This document shows, piece after piece, positions 1 to 4,916 of a stretch of DNA of 7,764 bases (positions within the stretch are counted from its first letter, which is position 1; every line of letters starts with the position of its first letter). Location of the stretch: positions 1 through 7,764 of the forward strand of contig JAQVEQ010000137.1 in NCBI GenBank assembly GCA_028697875.1. The letters run 5' to 3'. The position numbers and the translations under genes were made by a program. Source of the stretch: Novosphingobium sp. (lineage in GTDB: Bacteria > Pseudomonadota > Alphaproteobacteria > Sphingomonadales > Sphingomonadaceae). Under the pieces are notes generated by a model. That model was not told the origin of the DNA. It searched no databases and saw only the letters and a list, made by a program, of their open reading frames with translations.

Positions 1-365
1 AGCAGCAGGCCGCAACTATCCAGCAGATCCAGGAAAGCGGCCAGCGCGAAATCCAGGGGATCATGCAGCCGGTCGCGCTGTCGAGCGCCTATGTCGAAGA
101 GCAGATCAACGACAAGCTGTCGGCTGCGGTCGACGCCGCGGCCAAGAACGCCAAGGTCAGCCTGATCCTGGCGCCCGATACGGTCCTGTTCGCGGACGAG
201 GGCTACAACCTCACGCAGCAGGTGCTGGACGAGCTGAACAAGCTGATCCCGTCGGCCCAGCTGGTTCCGCCGCAGGGCTGGCTGCCGCGCCAGATGCGCG
301 AACAGCAGGGCGGCCAGGGCGAGGCTCCGGCCCAGCCTGCGGGCCCGGCCCCGGCGAGCCGCTGA
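1..365 (+). CDS. OmpH/Skp-family periplasmic chaperone, C-terminal part (5' end outside window)
   Basis: The reading frame is open from the left edge (first full codon at 3) to TGA at 363-365, so only the last 120 residues are seen. The start is outside the window; the internal ATG at 63 is not a credible start because the frame continues upstream with family-like sequence. The visible part begins with a Gln/Glu-rich helical stretch (QQAATIQQIQES), as expected for the coiled-coil tentacles of Skp. It then has the segment around VSLILAPDTVLFADEGYNLT that is typical of the OmpH family C-terminal core. It ends in a Gln/Gly/Pro/Ala-rich, probably disordered tail of about 25 residues. Skp/OmpH proteins hold unfolded outer-membrane proteins in the periplasm for the BAM complex. 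fabZ follows 22 nt downstream in the same direction, the usual alphaproteobacterial neighbourhood. Family assignment is fairly sure; symbol withheld because the sequence is partial. Confidence 0.82.
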   Translation, partial: QQAATIQQIQESGQREIQGIMQPVALSSAYVEEQINDKLSAAVDAAAKNAKVSLILAPDTVLFADEGYNLTQQVLDELNKLIPSAQLVPPQGWLPRQMREQQGGQGEAPAQPAGPAPASR

Positions 366-387
366 GACAAGGGGCGGGGACAGTTTG

Positions 388-846
388 ATGAGTGAAGCGA
401 CATCCTTCGATATTCGCAAGATACTCAATGCCTTGCCGCATCGTTATCCGCTCCTCCTGGTTGACCGGGTGGAGCGGCTGACGAAAGGCGAGTCGATTCA
501 CGCGATCAAGGCGGTCAGCTTCAACGAACAGTTCTTCCAGGGGCATTTCCCCGGCCGCCCGATCATGCCGGGCGTGCTGCAGATCGAGGCGATGGCGCAG
601 GCGGCGGCGATTCTGGGGATCGAGACGCTGGAACTCGCCGGCACGGGCAAGCTCGTCTATTTCATGGGGATCGAGAACGCGAAGTTCCGCGCCCCGGTGG
701 AGCCGGGCTGCCTGCTCGATATGCATGTCGAATTCGTCCAGAAACGCAGCCGGGTCTACAAGTTCAAGGGCACGGCAAGCGTAAACGGCAAGACGACGTC
801 CGAGGTCGAATTCACGGCGATGATTGCCGATCCGCCGGCGGATTGA
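388..846 (+). CDS. fabZ: (3R)-hydroxyacyl-[acyl-carrier-protein] dehydratase FabZ
   Basis: A 152-residue cytoplasmic hot-dog-fold enzyme that dehydrates 3-hydroxyacyl-ACP to trans-2-enoyl-ACP in type II fatty acid synthesis. The family signature is clear: HRYPLLLVDRV at residues 18-28, then GHFPGRPIMPGVLQIEAMAQ at 52-71 carrying the catalytic His53 and Glu67. The length fits FabZ (about 140-160 aa) and there is no FabA-type extension. I chose ATG 388; a TTG at 385 directly before it is also in frame but unlikely. A purine-rich GGGGA at 376-380 sits 7 nt before the ATG as ribosome binding site. The gene probably shares a transcript with the OmpH/Skp gene upstream. In E. coli lpxD lies between skp and fabZ and lpxA follows; here neither is present. 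Confidence 0.97.
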   Translation: MSEATSFDIRKILNALPHRYPLLLVDRVERLTKGESIHAIKAVSFNEQFFQGHFPGRPIMPGVLQIEAMAQAAAILGIETLELAGTGKLVYFMGIENAKFRAPVEPGCLLDMHVEFVQKRSRVYKFKGTASVNGKTTSEVEFTAMIADPPAD

Positions 847-854
847 GCAAATCC

Positions 855-883
855 TTGCATTATCGGGGCGCTGCCTGTAGGGG
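855..883 (+). promoter_or_regulatory. possible sigma-70-type promoter for rpmE
   Basis: TTGCAT at 855-860 and TAGGGG at 878-883 are spaced by 17 nt and lie about 65 nt upstream of the rpmE start. The -35 is good for an alphaproteobacterial housekeeping promoter, the -10 is poor. The position just after the fabZ stop makes sense for a separately controlled ribosomal protein gene. Tentative. Confidence 0.3.
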
Positions 884-908
884 CGCGCCTTTCCAGATTT
901 CCGCGAAT

Positions 909-926
909 GACCGGTCGGAACCGGTC
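909..926 (+). repeat. small inverted repeat in the rpmE leader
   Basis: GACCGG (909-914) and CCGGTC (921-926) can form a 6-bp stem with the hexaloop TCGGAA. The same bases also read as a direct repeat CCGGTCG-GAA-CCGGTCG. It lies just upstream of the rpmE ribosome binding site. It could be a leader hairpin or a protein site, or chance in GC-rich DNA. Confidence 0.35.
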
Positions 927-946
927 GCATATTCGGAGCAGATACG

Positions 947-1174
947 ATGAAAGCCGATACCCACCCCGACTACCACACGATCAAGGTGCAGATGACCGAC
1001 GGCACCGTGTTCGAAACGCGCTCCACCTGGGGCAGCGAAGGCGACACGCTGACGCTCGAAATCGACCCGACCAGCCACCCGGCCTGGACCGGCGGCAACC
1101 GCGTGGTCAACGAAGGCGGCCAGGTGGCCCGCTTCAACAAGCGTTTCGGCGGCCTGTCGCTCAAGAAGAAGTAA
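947..1174 (+). CDS. rpmE: 50S ribosomal protein L31, cysteine-free (C-) form
   Basis: A 75-residue basic protein with the L31 signature: HPDYHTIKVQMTDG near the N-terminus (residues 6-19), a central TRSTWGSEGDTLTLEIDP segment, HPAWTGG, and the conserved end RFNKRFGGLSLKKK. L31 sits on the 50S subunit at the bridge to the 30S head. There is no cysteine at all, so the zinc-binding CXXC pair of the zinc-containing (C+) form is absent. The ATG at 947 is preceded by GGAG at 935-938 at suitable spacing. About 100 nt separate it from fabZ, with a candidate promoter and a small inverted repeat in the leader. A strong terminator follows 26 nt after the stop. Confidence 0.97.
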   Translation: MKADTHPDYHTIKVQMTDGTVFETRSTWGSEGDTLTLEIDPTSHPAWTGGNRVVNEGGQVARFNKRFGGLSLKKK

Positions 1175-1200
1175 GCGGCAGCACTCCTCGCGAGTTACGG

Positions 1201-1229
1201 AAAAGGCGGCCTTGCGGGCCGCCTTTTTT
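1201..1229 (+). terminator. intrinsic terminator of rpmE, possibly bidirectional
   Basis: AAAAGGCGGCC (1201-1211) pairs perfectly with GGCCGCCTTTT (1217-1227) around the loop TTGCG. The run of six T at 1224-1229 completes a classical rho-independent terminator for the + strand. On the - strand the same hairpin is followed by four T, so it may also stop transcripts of the converging DksA-like gene, which ends at 1247. Confidence 0.93.
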
Positions 1230-1246
1230 GATTCGCCAGCGCCGAT

Positions 1247-1561
1247 TTATGCGCACTTGATGCAGCGGGTCGCGATCGGCCGCGCCTTGAGCCGTTCCAA
1301 GCCAATTTCGTCTCCGCACACGGCGCAGGTACCGTAAGTCCCGTTGGCAATCCGCAGGAGCGCGAGGCGGATCTGCTGGATTTCGTTGCGCAGCACCTCG
1401 TCCACGCCCTGCAGCGCCTCGTCGTCGGCCAGGTCGACGGCCTGTTCCTCCCAATCGGCATCGAGCGGGTGGCGCAGGTCCGCCTCGATCACGTTCGCGC
1501 GATCGGTGAGTTCGGCCAGCCGCGTCTTCAGTTGTTCTTCCAGTTCCCGGTATTCACCCAT
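1247..1561 (-). CDS. short DksA/TraR-family C4 zinc-finger protein
   Basis: A 104-residue protein with a helical, charged N-terminal half (residues 1-70, likely a short coiled-coil hairpin). It ends in a DksA-type zinc finger: Cys79, Cys82, Cys100 and Cys103, in the context YGTCAVCGDEIG and ATRCIKC. Full-length DksA (about 150 aa) enters the RNA polymerase secondary channel and works with ppGpp. This protein is one of the shorter relatives common in alphaproteobacteria, whose role is less clear. The acidic stretch around VDLADDEA (42-49) lies where the coiled-coil tip would be, but I cannot align it confidently to the DksA tip residues. The start at 1561 is fixed by a perfect GGAGG (plus-strand 1567-1571) 5 nt before the ATG; a longer frame starting at 1591 would overlap the upstream gene. 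The ribosome binding site lies inside the last codons of the oxygenase gene, so translation is probably coupled. Confidence 0.9.
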   Translation of the reverse strand: MGEYRELEEQLKTRLAELTDRANVIEADLRHPLDADWEEQAVDLADDEALQGVDEVLRNEIQQIRLALLRIANGTYGTCAVCGDEIGLERLKARPIATRCIKCA

Positions 1562-1563
1562 CG

Positions 1564-2196
1564 TTACCTCCACGGCCTTTCCCGATACCACTTTGTAATC
1601 ACGTATTTCACGCCCTTGCGGACTTTCATCCCGTGATGGATCGTCGCGGGATTGACCTCTCCGCCGGGCAGGCGGTTGTTCCAGGTCAGCAATTTGCCCG
1701 TTTCCGGCTGGAACGTCTTGCCGATCTGCTTGAACCTCGTGCCACCTCCGGCGCCGGGTTCATTGAGAAAGATCATGGCCGTCCAGGTCCGTTGGCCCGG
1801 ACCCGCGCAATAGCGCTCGAAATCCGCGCCGCCCGGTTCGAAATAGTCGGTGTGGGCCTTGAATTCCTGGTCAACGGCGTAGCGCTGGCCCTGGACCGCT
1901 TCTCCGTAGGCCGGGTCGATGCCGTTGAAGGCATGGAGGAGGTATTCGAGTTCCTGCACGGCCGGGTCGGCGGCATCGAGATCGCAGGTTTCGCTGGTGC
2001 GGAAATAGTCGTCGCCATTGGGGTCGGCGACCGTGGACGGGCGGCGGTTGGCGTCTATCAGCTCGATCAGGCGGGCGCAAAGCTCCTCGTTCAGGAACCC
2101 GCCGGCCTGGAACAGCTCCAGCAGCGGCGTGGGCGTGCGCCTGACGCCCGGCCATGCGAGCAAGCGATCCGCCGATGTATCGCCGGGACTGTCCAT
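1564..2196 (-). CDS. 2OG-Fe(II) oxygenase, prolyl 4-hydroxylase-like
   Basis: A 210-residue soluble protein with the double-stranded beta-helix signature of the prolyl 4-hydroxylase alpha-subunit family. The iron ligands are His115 and Asp117 (in KAHTDYFEPG) and His187 (in ATIHHGMK). Lys197 in GVKYVITKWYRE is the expected 2-oxoglutarate anchor. GQRTWTAMIFLNE and GGGTRF (about 134-155) are also typical of this family. Such enzymes hydroxylate proline or other side chains using O2 and 2-oxoglutarate; the substrate here is unknown. Start: ATG 2196 (MDSPGD) is chosen. The only in-frame alternative upstream is a TTG at 2268 that would add a family-unlike basic stretch. No Shine-Dalgarno precedes ATG 2196, but a promoter-like pair sits so close that the mRNA may be leaderless. 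The DksA-like gene begins 2 nt after its stop. Confidence 0.88.
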   Translation of the reverse strand: MDSPGDTSADRLLAWPGVRRTPTPLLELFQAGGFLNEELCARLIELIDANRRPSTVADPNGDDYFRTSETCDLDAADPAVQELEYLLHAFNGIDPAYGEAVQGQRYAVDQEFKAHTDYFEPGGADFERYCAGPGQRTWTAMIFLNEPGAGGGTRFKQIGKTFQPETGKLLTWNNRLPGGEVNPATIHHGMKVRKGVKYVITKWYRERPWR

Positions 2197-2203
2197 GGCA
2201 GGA

Positions 2204-2231
2204 GGGATAGCCCGGCGCGGGCGGCGTGCAA
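2204..2231 (-). promoter_or_regulatory. possible promoter of the oxygenase/DksA-like pair, leaderless arrangement
   Basis: Read on the - strand, TTGCAC (2231-2226) and TATCCC (2209-2204) are spaced by 16 nt. Only 7 nt lie between the -10-like hexamer and ATG 2196, so transcription would begin at or next to the A of the start codon. This would explain the missing ribosome binding site. Based on motif resemblance only. Confidence 0.4.
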
Positions 2232-2335
2232 ATCTTTCATGGCCGCAGGTGGCAAATTTCTCTTCCAAAAGCGCGCGCTCTATGCCAGAGGCTCGCCCCC
2301 GAAGCCGATCCCCTGGGGTTGGCGCTCGTATTTGT

Positions 2336-2413
2336 GGCGATCGTAGCTCAGTTGGTTAGAGCGCCGGTTTGTGGTACCGGAGGTCGTGGGTTCGGATCCC
2401 ATCGGTCGCCCCA
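2336..2413 (+). tRNA. tRNA-His (anticodon GTG)
   Basis: A full cloverleaf can be folded. The acceptor stem GCGATCG (2337-2343) pairs with CGGTCGC (2403-2409), with one G-U pair. The D arm begins GCTCAGTTGGTTAGAGC. The anticodon stem CCGGT/ACCGG encloses the loop TTGTGGT with anticodon GTG. The T arm is GTGGG-TTCGGAT-CCCAT. CCA is encoded at 2411-2413. The base before the acceptor stem is G (2336) and the discriminator is C (2410), giving the extra G-1:C73 pair that histidyl-tRNA synthetase recognises. TTTT follows the CCA, but no terminator hairpin is seen before the next gene. Confidence 0.97.
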
Positions 2414-2457
2414 TTTTCCCGCTTCCTGGCAAGCGTTGCAGGCCCCGAAGGGAAAGC

Positions 2458-3522
2458 ATGTCCGCCTTCTGGACCGAACCCGATTTCGACGATCACGAAC
2501 TGGTCCAGCTGGTGCATGACCGCGCCAGCGGCCTGACCGCGATTTTCGCCATCCATTCGACTCACCTGGGTCCGGGCGGCGGCGGTACGCGTTTCTGGCA
2601 CTATGCCGATCCGGCGGGCGCCCTGCGCGACGCGCTGCGCCTGTCGAAAGGCATGAGCTACAAGAACGCCATGGCCGGGCTTCCCGCCGGCGGGGCCAAG
2701 GCGGTGATCCTGGCCGATGCCGGCAGGCGCAAGACGCCGGAAATGCTGGCCGCGTTCGGCGATGCGATCGAGGCCCTGGGCGGCCGCTACGTCACGGCCG
2801 AGGACGTCGGCATGGGCGAAGCGGACATGGCCGCGCTCGCACGGCGCACCGATCATGTTTCGGGCCTGCCGGTGCCGGAAGGGCAAGCGGGCGGCGATCC
2901 CGGCCCGTTCACGGCCAAGGGCATCTTCCTCGGCATCAAGGCGGCCGTGGCGTACAAGCTGGGGCGCGAGGCGATGGACGGGGTCCACGTCGCGATTCAG
3001 GGCACGGGCAGTGTCGGCGGCGGCGTGGCCCGCCTGCTCGCGGGCGAAGGCGCGCGGCTGACGCTGGCCGACATCGACGCGCCGCGTGCGGCCGCTCTTG
3101 CCGCCGAACTGGGTGGCGAGGTGGTGCCTGCCGATGCGATCATGGATACGCCGTGCGACGTTTTCAGCCCCAATGCGCTGGGGGCGATTCTCGACGATTC
3201 GGGGATCGCGCGGCTGAATACGCCGATCGTGGCGGGCGGGGCGAACAACCAGCTTGCCCGCGCCGGACACGGGGCTATGCTGGCCGCGCGCGGCATCCTC
3301 TATGCGCCGGATTACGTCATCAACGCCGGCGGAATCATCGACGTGACGCTGGAATATGTCGCGCGCCGCAAGGGCGAGACGTGCAGTGTCGAGGATGTCT
3401 ACCGCAAGATCGACGAAATCCCGGGAAGGCTGCGCACCATCTGGCAGGAAAGCGAGACGGGCGGGGGGAGCCCCGACGCCGTTGCCGATCGCATGGCGCG
3501 CGCGCTGATCGGCCGTGGGTGA
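2458..3522 (+). CDS. Glu/Leu/Phe/Val dehydrogenase family amino acid dehydrogenase
   Basis: A 354-residue NAD-dependent oxidative deaminase of the leucine dehydrogenase branch, converting an L-amino acid to its 2-oxo acid plus ammonia. The N-terminal catalytic domain carries GMSYKNAMAGLPAGGAKAVI (65-84). Lys69 and Lys81 match the substrate-binding and catalytic lysines of leucine dehydrogenase, and Asp116 in TAEDVG matches its catalytic aspartate. The Rossmann domain has GTGSVG (182-187), and Asp205 at the end of the second strand fits NAD rather than NADP. FSPNALGAI, GGANNQLA and PDYVINAGGIID follow as expected. ATG 2458 is preceded by AAGGGA (2448-2453); a longer frame would run into the tRNA and is rejected. 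Substrate is uncertain: the pocket position equal to Leu40 of leucine dehydrogenase is Gly41 here. It lies between tRNA-His and the ccm operon and has no obvious functional tie to either. Confidence 0.92.
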   Translation: MSAFWTEPDFDDHELVQLVHDRASGLTAIFAIHSTHLGPGGGGTRFWHYADPAGALRDALRLSKGMSYKNAMAGLPAGGAKAVILADAGRRKTPEMLAAFGDAIEALGGRYVTAEDVGMGEADMAALARRTDHVSGLPVPEGQAGGDPGPFTAKGIFLGIKAAVAYKLGREAMDGVHVAIQGTGSVGGGVARLLAGEGARLTLADIDAPRAAALAAELGGEVVPADAIMDTPCDVFSPNALGAILDDSGIARLNTPIVAGGANNQLARAGHGAMLAARGILYAPDYVINAGGIIDVTLEYVARRKGETCSVEDVYRKIDEIPGRLRTIWQESETGGGSPDAVADRMARALIGRG

Positions 3523-3532
3523 CACGCTTCCG

Positions 3533-3554
3533 GCCGCACTTGTGAATTTGCGGC
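3533..3554 (+). repeat. weak stem-loop after the dehydrogenase stop
   Basis: GCCGCA (3533-3538) and TGCGGC (3549-3554) form a perfect 6-bp stem around a 10-nt loop. No T tract follows, so it is not a classical terminator. It may weakly separate the dehydrogenase from ccmC or may be chance. Confidence 0.25.
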
Positions 3555-3583
3555 TTCCCTGCCAAAGCGGGTGCCAGTCTAGG
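3555..3583 (+). promoter_or_regulatory. weak candidate promoter for the ccm operon
   Basis: TTCCCT (3555-3560) and TCTAGG (3578-3583) are 17 nt apart, and the -10-like box ends 5 nt before ATG 3589. Each box matches the consensus poorly. The 66-nt gap between dehydrogenase and ccmC is the only place for an operon promoter within the window, otherwise ccm is read from upstream. No strong ribosome binding site precedes ccmC, which would fit a leaderless start. Confidence 0.2.
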
Positions 3584-3588
3584 TCGCT

Positions 3589-4311
3589 ATGATGCATGGT
3601 TTCGCCAATCCGACCCGTTTCCTGAAGCTGGCACGCTGGCTTACCCCGCTGCTGTTGTGCAGCGGGCTGGGCATCGTGGGAGCCGCGCTCGCCTACAGTC
3701 TGCTGGCCGCACCGGCGGAACGGCTGCAGGGCGAGACGGTGCGGATTCTCTTTATCCATGTGCCCTCCGCCTGGCTCGGCATGATGGGGTGGATGGCGAT
3801 TGCCGCCGCCAGCCTGACCGAACTGGTCTGGCGCCATCCGCTGGCGAATCTGGCGGCGCGGGCCGCAGCCGTGCCGGGGGCCTTCTTTACCGCCCTGTGC
3901 CTTGTGACCGGTTCGCTATGGGGCCGTCCGGCCTGGGGTACCTGGTGGGTGTGGGACGGGCGGCTGACCAGCATGCTGGTGCTGCTGTTCCTCTATTTTG
4001 GCTACATCGCGCTGGCAGGCGCGGTCGAGCGCGACGGCGGATCGAGCCGGATCGCGGCCATCTTCGGCCTGATCGGCGTCGTGAACATCCCGATCATCCA
4101 CTATTCCGTCCTGTGGTGGAACTCGCTTCACCAGCCGCCCAGCATCACGATGGGCAATTCGGCCATGGCGCCGGAATTCCTCTGGCCGCTGCTTGCGGCG
4201 ACCCTGGGCTTTTCGCTGCTGTTCGGCGGCATCGTATTGGCGCGCATGCGCATGCTGCTGGCCGATATCCAGGCCGAGGCGCGGCTGCGCCGCAAGGCGA
4301 TGGAGGCCTGA
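3589..4311 (+). CDS. ccmC: haem exporter/transfer protein CcmC
   Basis: A 240-residue inner-membrane protein with about six hydrophobic helices. It belongs to the haem-handling protein family and carries the tryptophan-rich WWD motif WGTWWVWDGRLTS (Trp119-Asp123) on the periplasmic side. The two haem-ligand histidines known for the family are present: His57 in FIHVPSAW and His181 in HYSVLWWNSLHQ. CcmC binds haem and forms the covalent haem-CcmE adduct with CcmD and the CcmAB ATPase. Two ATG codons lie side by side (3589 and 3592); either could start it, and no clear Shine-Dalgarno decides. ccmD starts 6 nt after the stop. No ccmA or ccmB lies upstream here, where they precede ccmC in E. coli. 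Confidence 0.96.
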   Translation: MMHGFANPTRFLKLARWLTPLLLCSGLGIVGAALAYSLLAAPAERLQGETVRILFIHVPSAWLGMMGWMAIAAASLTELVWRHPLANLAARAAAVPGAFFTALCLVTGSLWGRPAWGTWWVWDGRLTSMLVLLFLYFGYIALAGAVERDGGSSRIAAIFGLIGVVNIPIIHYSVLWWNSLHQPPSITMGNSAMAPEFLWPLLAATLGFSLLFGGIVLARMRMLLADIQAEARLRRKAMEA

Positions 4312-4317
4312 CGTTCC

Positions 4318-4461
4318 ATGCGCGAAGCGCTGAACCAGTGGGACTTCGTCCTTGCCGCCTACGCGATCGGCATTATCGGCACGCTTGCGCTGGCCGGGTG
4401 GAGCTGGCTGGCCATGCGCCGGGCCGAGGCGCGGCGCGACAGGATCAGGAAACAACGATGA
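4318..4461 (+). CDS. ccmD: haem exporter small membrane protein CcmD
   Basis: A 47-residue protein easily missed by length filters. It has a short N-terminal segment (MREALNQWDFVLAAYAIG), one membrane helix of about 22 residues (roughly 11-32), and a strongly basic C-terminal tail containing RRAEARRDRIRKQR. This layout is that of CcmD, which stabilises the CcmC-CcmE-haem complex and helps release holo-CcmE. Sequence conservation in the family is low, so position counts most: it lies between ccmC and ccmE. GGAGG at 4302-4306, inside the end of ccmC, may serve as a rather distant ribosome binding site. Its stop overlaps the ccmE ATG by 4 nt (ATGA). Confidence 0.92.
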   Translation: MREALNQWDFVLAAYAIGIIGTLALAGWSWLAMRRAEARRDRIRKQR

Positions 4462-4916
4462 ACACGGGCATCAAGCCGAAGCACCAGCGACTGGTCCTGG
4501 TCGTGATCGCGCTGGCCGCGCTGGTCGGGGCAGGGCTGCTTGCCGCTTGGGCCTTGCGCAGCCAGGCGAGCTATTTCTACGTGCCGAGCGAGATGCAGGC
4601 CGCGCCGCCTCAGGTGGGGCAGGCCGTGCGGCTGGGCGGCATGGTCGAACAGGGCTCGCTCAAGACCTTGCCCGACGGAGTGACGATTTCCTTCGTCGTT
4701 CAGGATGGCAAGGCGCGCATTCCCGTGCGCTACGCCGGGATCGTGCCCGACCTGTTCGTCGAAGGTTCGGGCGTGGTGGCCGAAGGGCGGCTGGATCCCG
4801 CCGGCACGTTCGTGGCCGATACCCTGCTGGCCAAGCATGACGAAAACTATGTCCCGCGCGAGCTCAAGGACATGACCGAGGCGCAAGCCAAGGCAGCGGT
4901 GGCGGAAACCCGGTGA
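4458..4916 (+). CDS. ccmE: cytochrome c maturation haem chaperone CcmE
   Basis: A 152-residue protein with one N-terminal membrane anchor (about residues 11-33) and a periplasmic OB-fold domain. The covalent haem-binding residue is His127 in the invariant context LAKHDENYVPRE, with Tyr131 as axial ligand. This is the classical HXXXY form of bacterial System I, not the CXXXY form of archaea and some sulphate reducers. CcmE takes haem from CcmC and hands it to CcmF/CcmH for attachment to apocytochrome c. The start ATG overlaps the ccmD stop, and the stop overlaps the ccmF GTG start by 4 nt, indicating translational coupling. Confidence 0.97.
   Translation: MNTGIKPKHQRLVLVVIALAALVGAGLLAAWALRSQASYFYVPSEMQAAPPQVGQAVRLGGMVEQGSLKTLPDGVTISFVVQDGKARIPVRYAGIVPDLFVEGSGVVAEGRLDPAGTFVADTLLAKHDENYVPRELKDMTEAQAKAAVAETR

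Noticed and set aside
211..930. 239-residue - strand frame opposite the OmpH/Skp gene and fabZ
   Set aside because: Antisense of clear coding sequence, with low-complexity Arg/Ala/Pro-rich composition.
2257..2285. Possible tRNA-His promoter TTTCTC-17 nt-CTATGC
   Set aside because: The -35-like box hardly matches the consensus and nothing else supports it; too weak to list as a feature.
1633..2346. 237-residue + strand frame opposite the oxygenase gene
   Set aside because: The - strand frame has the complete oxygenase motif set; the + frame shows no family features and runs into the tRNA.
2371..2457. N-terminal extension of the dehydrogenase
   Set aside because: It would start inside the tRNA-His gene; ATG 2458 has its own ribosome binding site and the family-like N-terminus.
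2356..3837. 493-residue open frame on the - strand across the tRNA, dehydrogenase and ccmC start
   Set aside because: It spans the tRNA gene and two convincing + strand genes, and its composition is that of a GC-rich shadow.
3657..4457. Long + strand open frame reading through ccmC and ccmD into ccmE
   Set aside because: Upstream of 4458 it is an alternate frame of ccmC and ccmD. Only the part from ATG 4458 is a real gene (ccmE).
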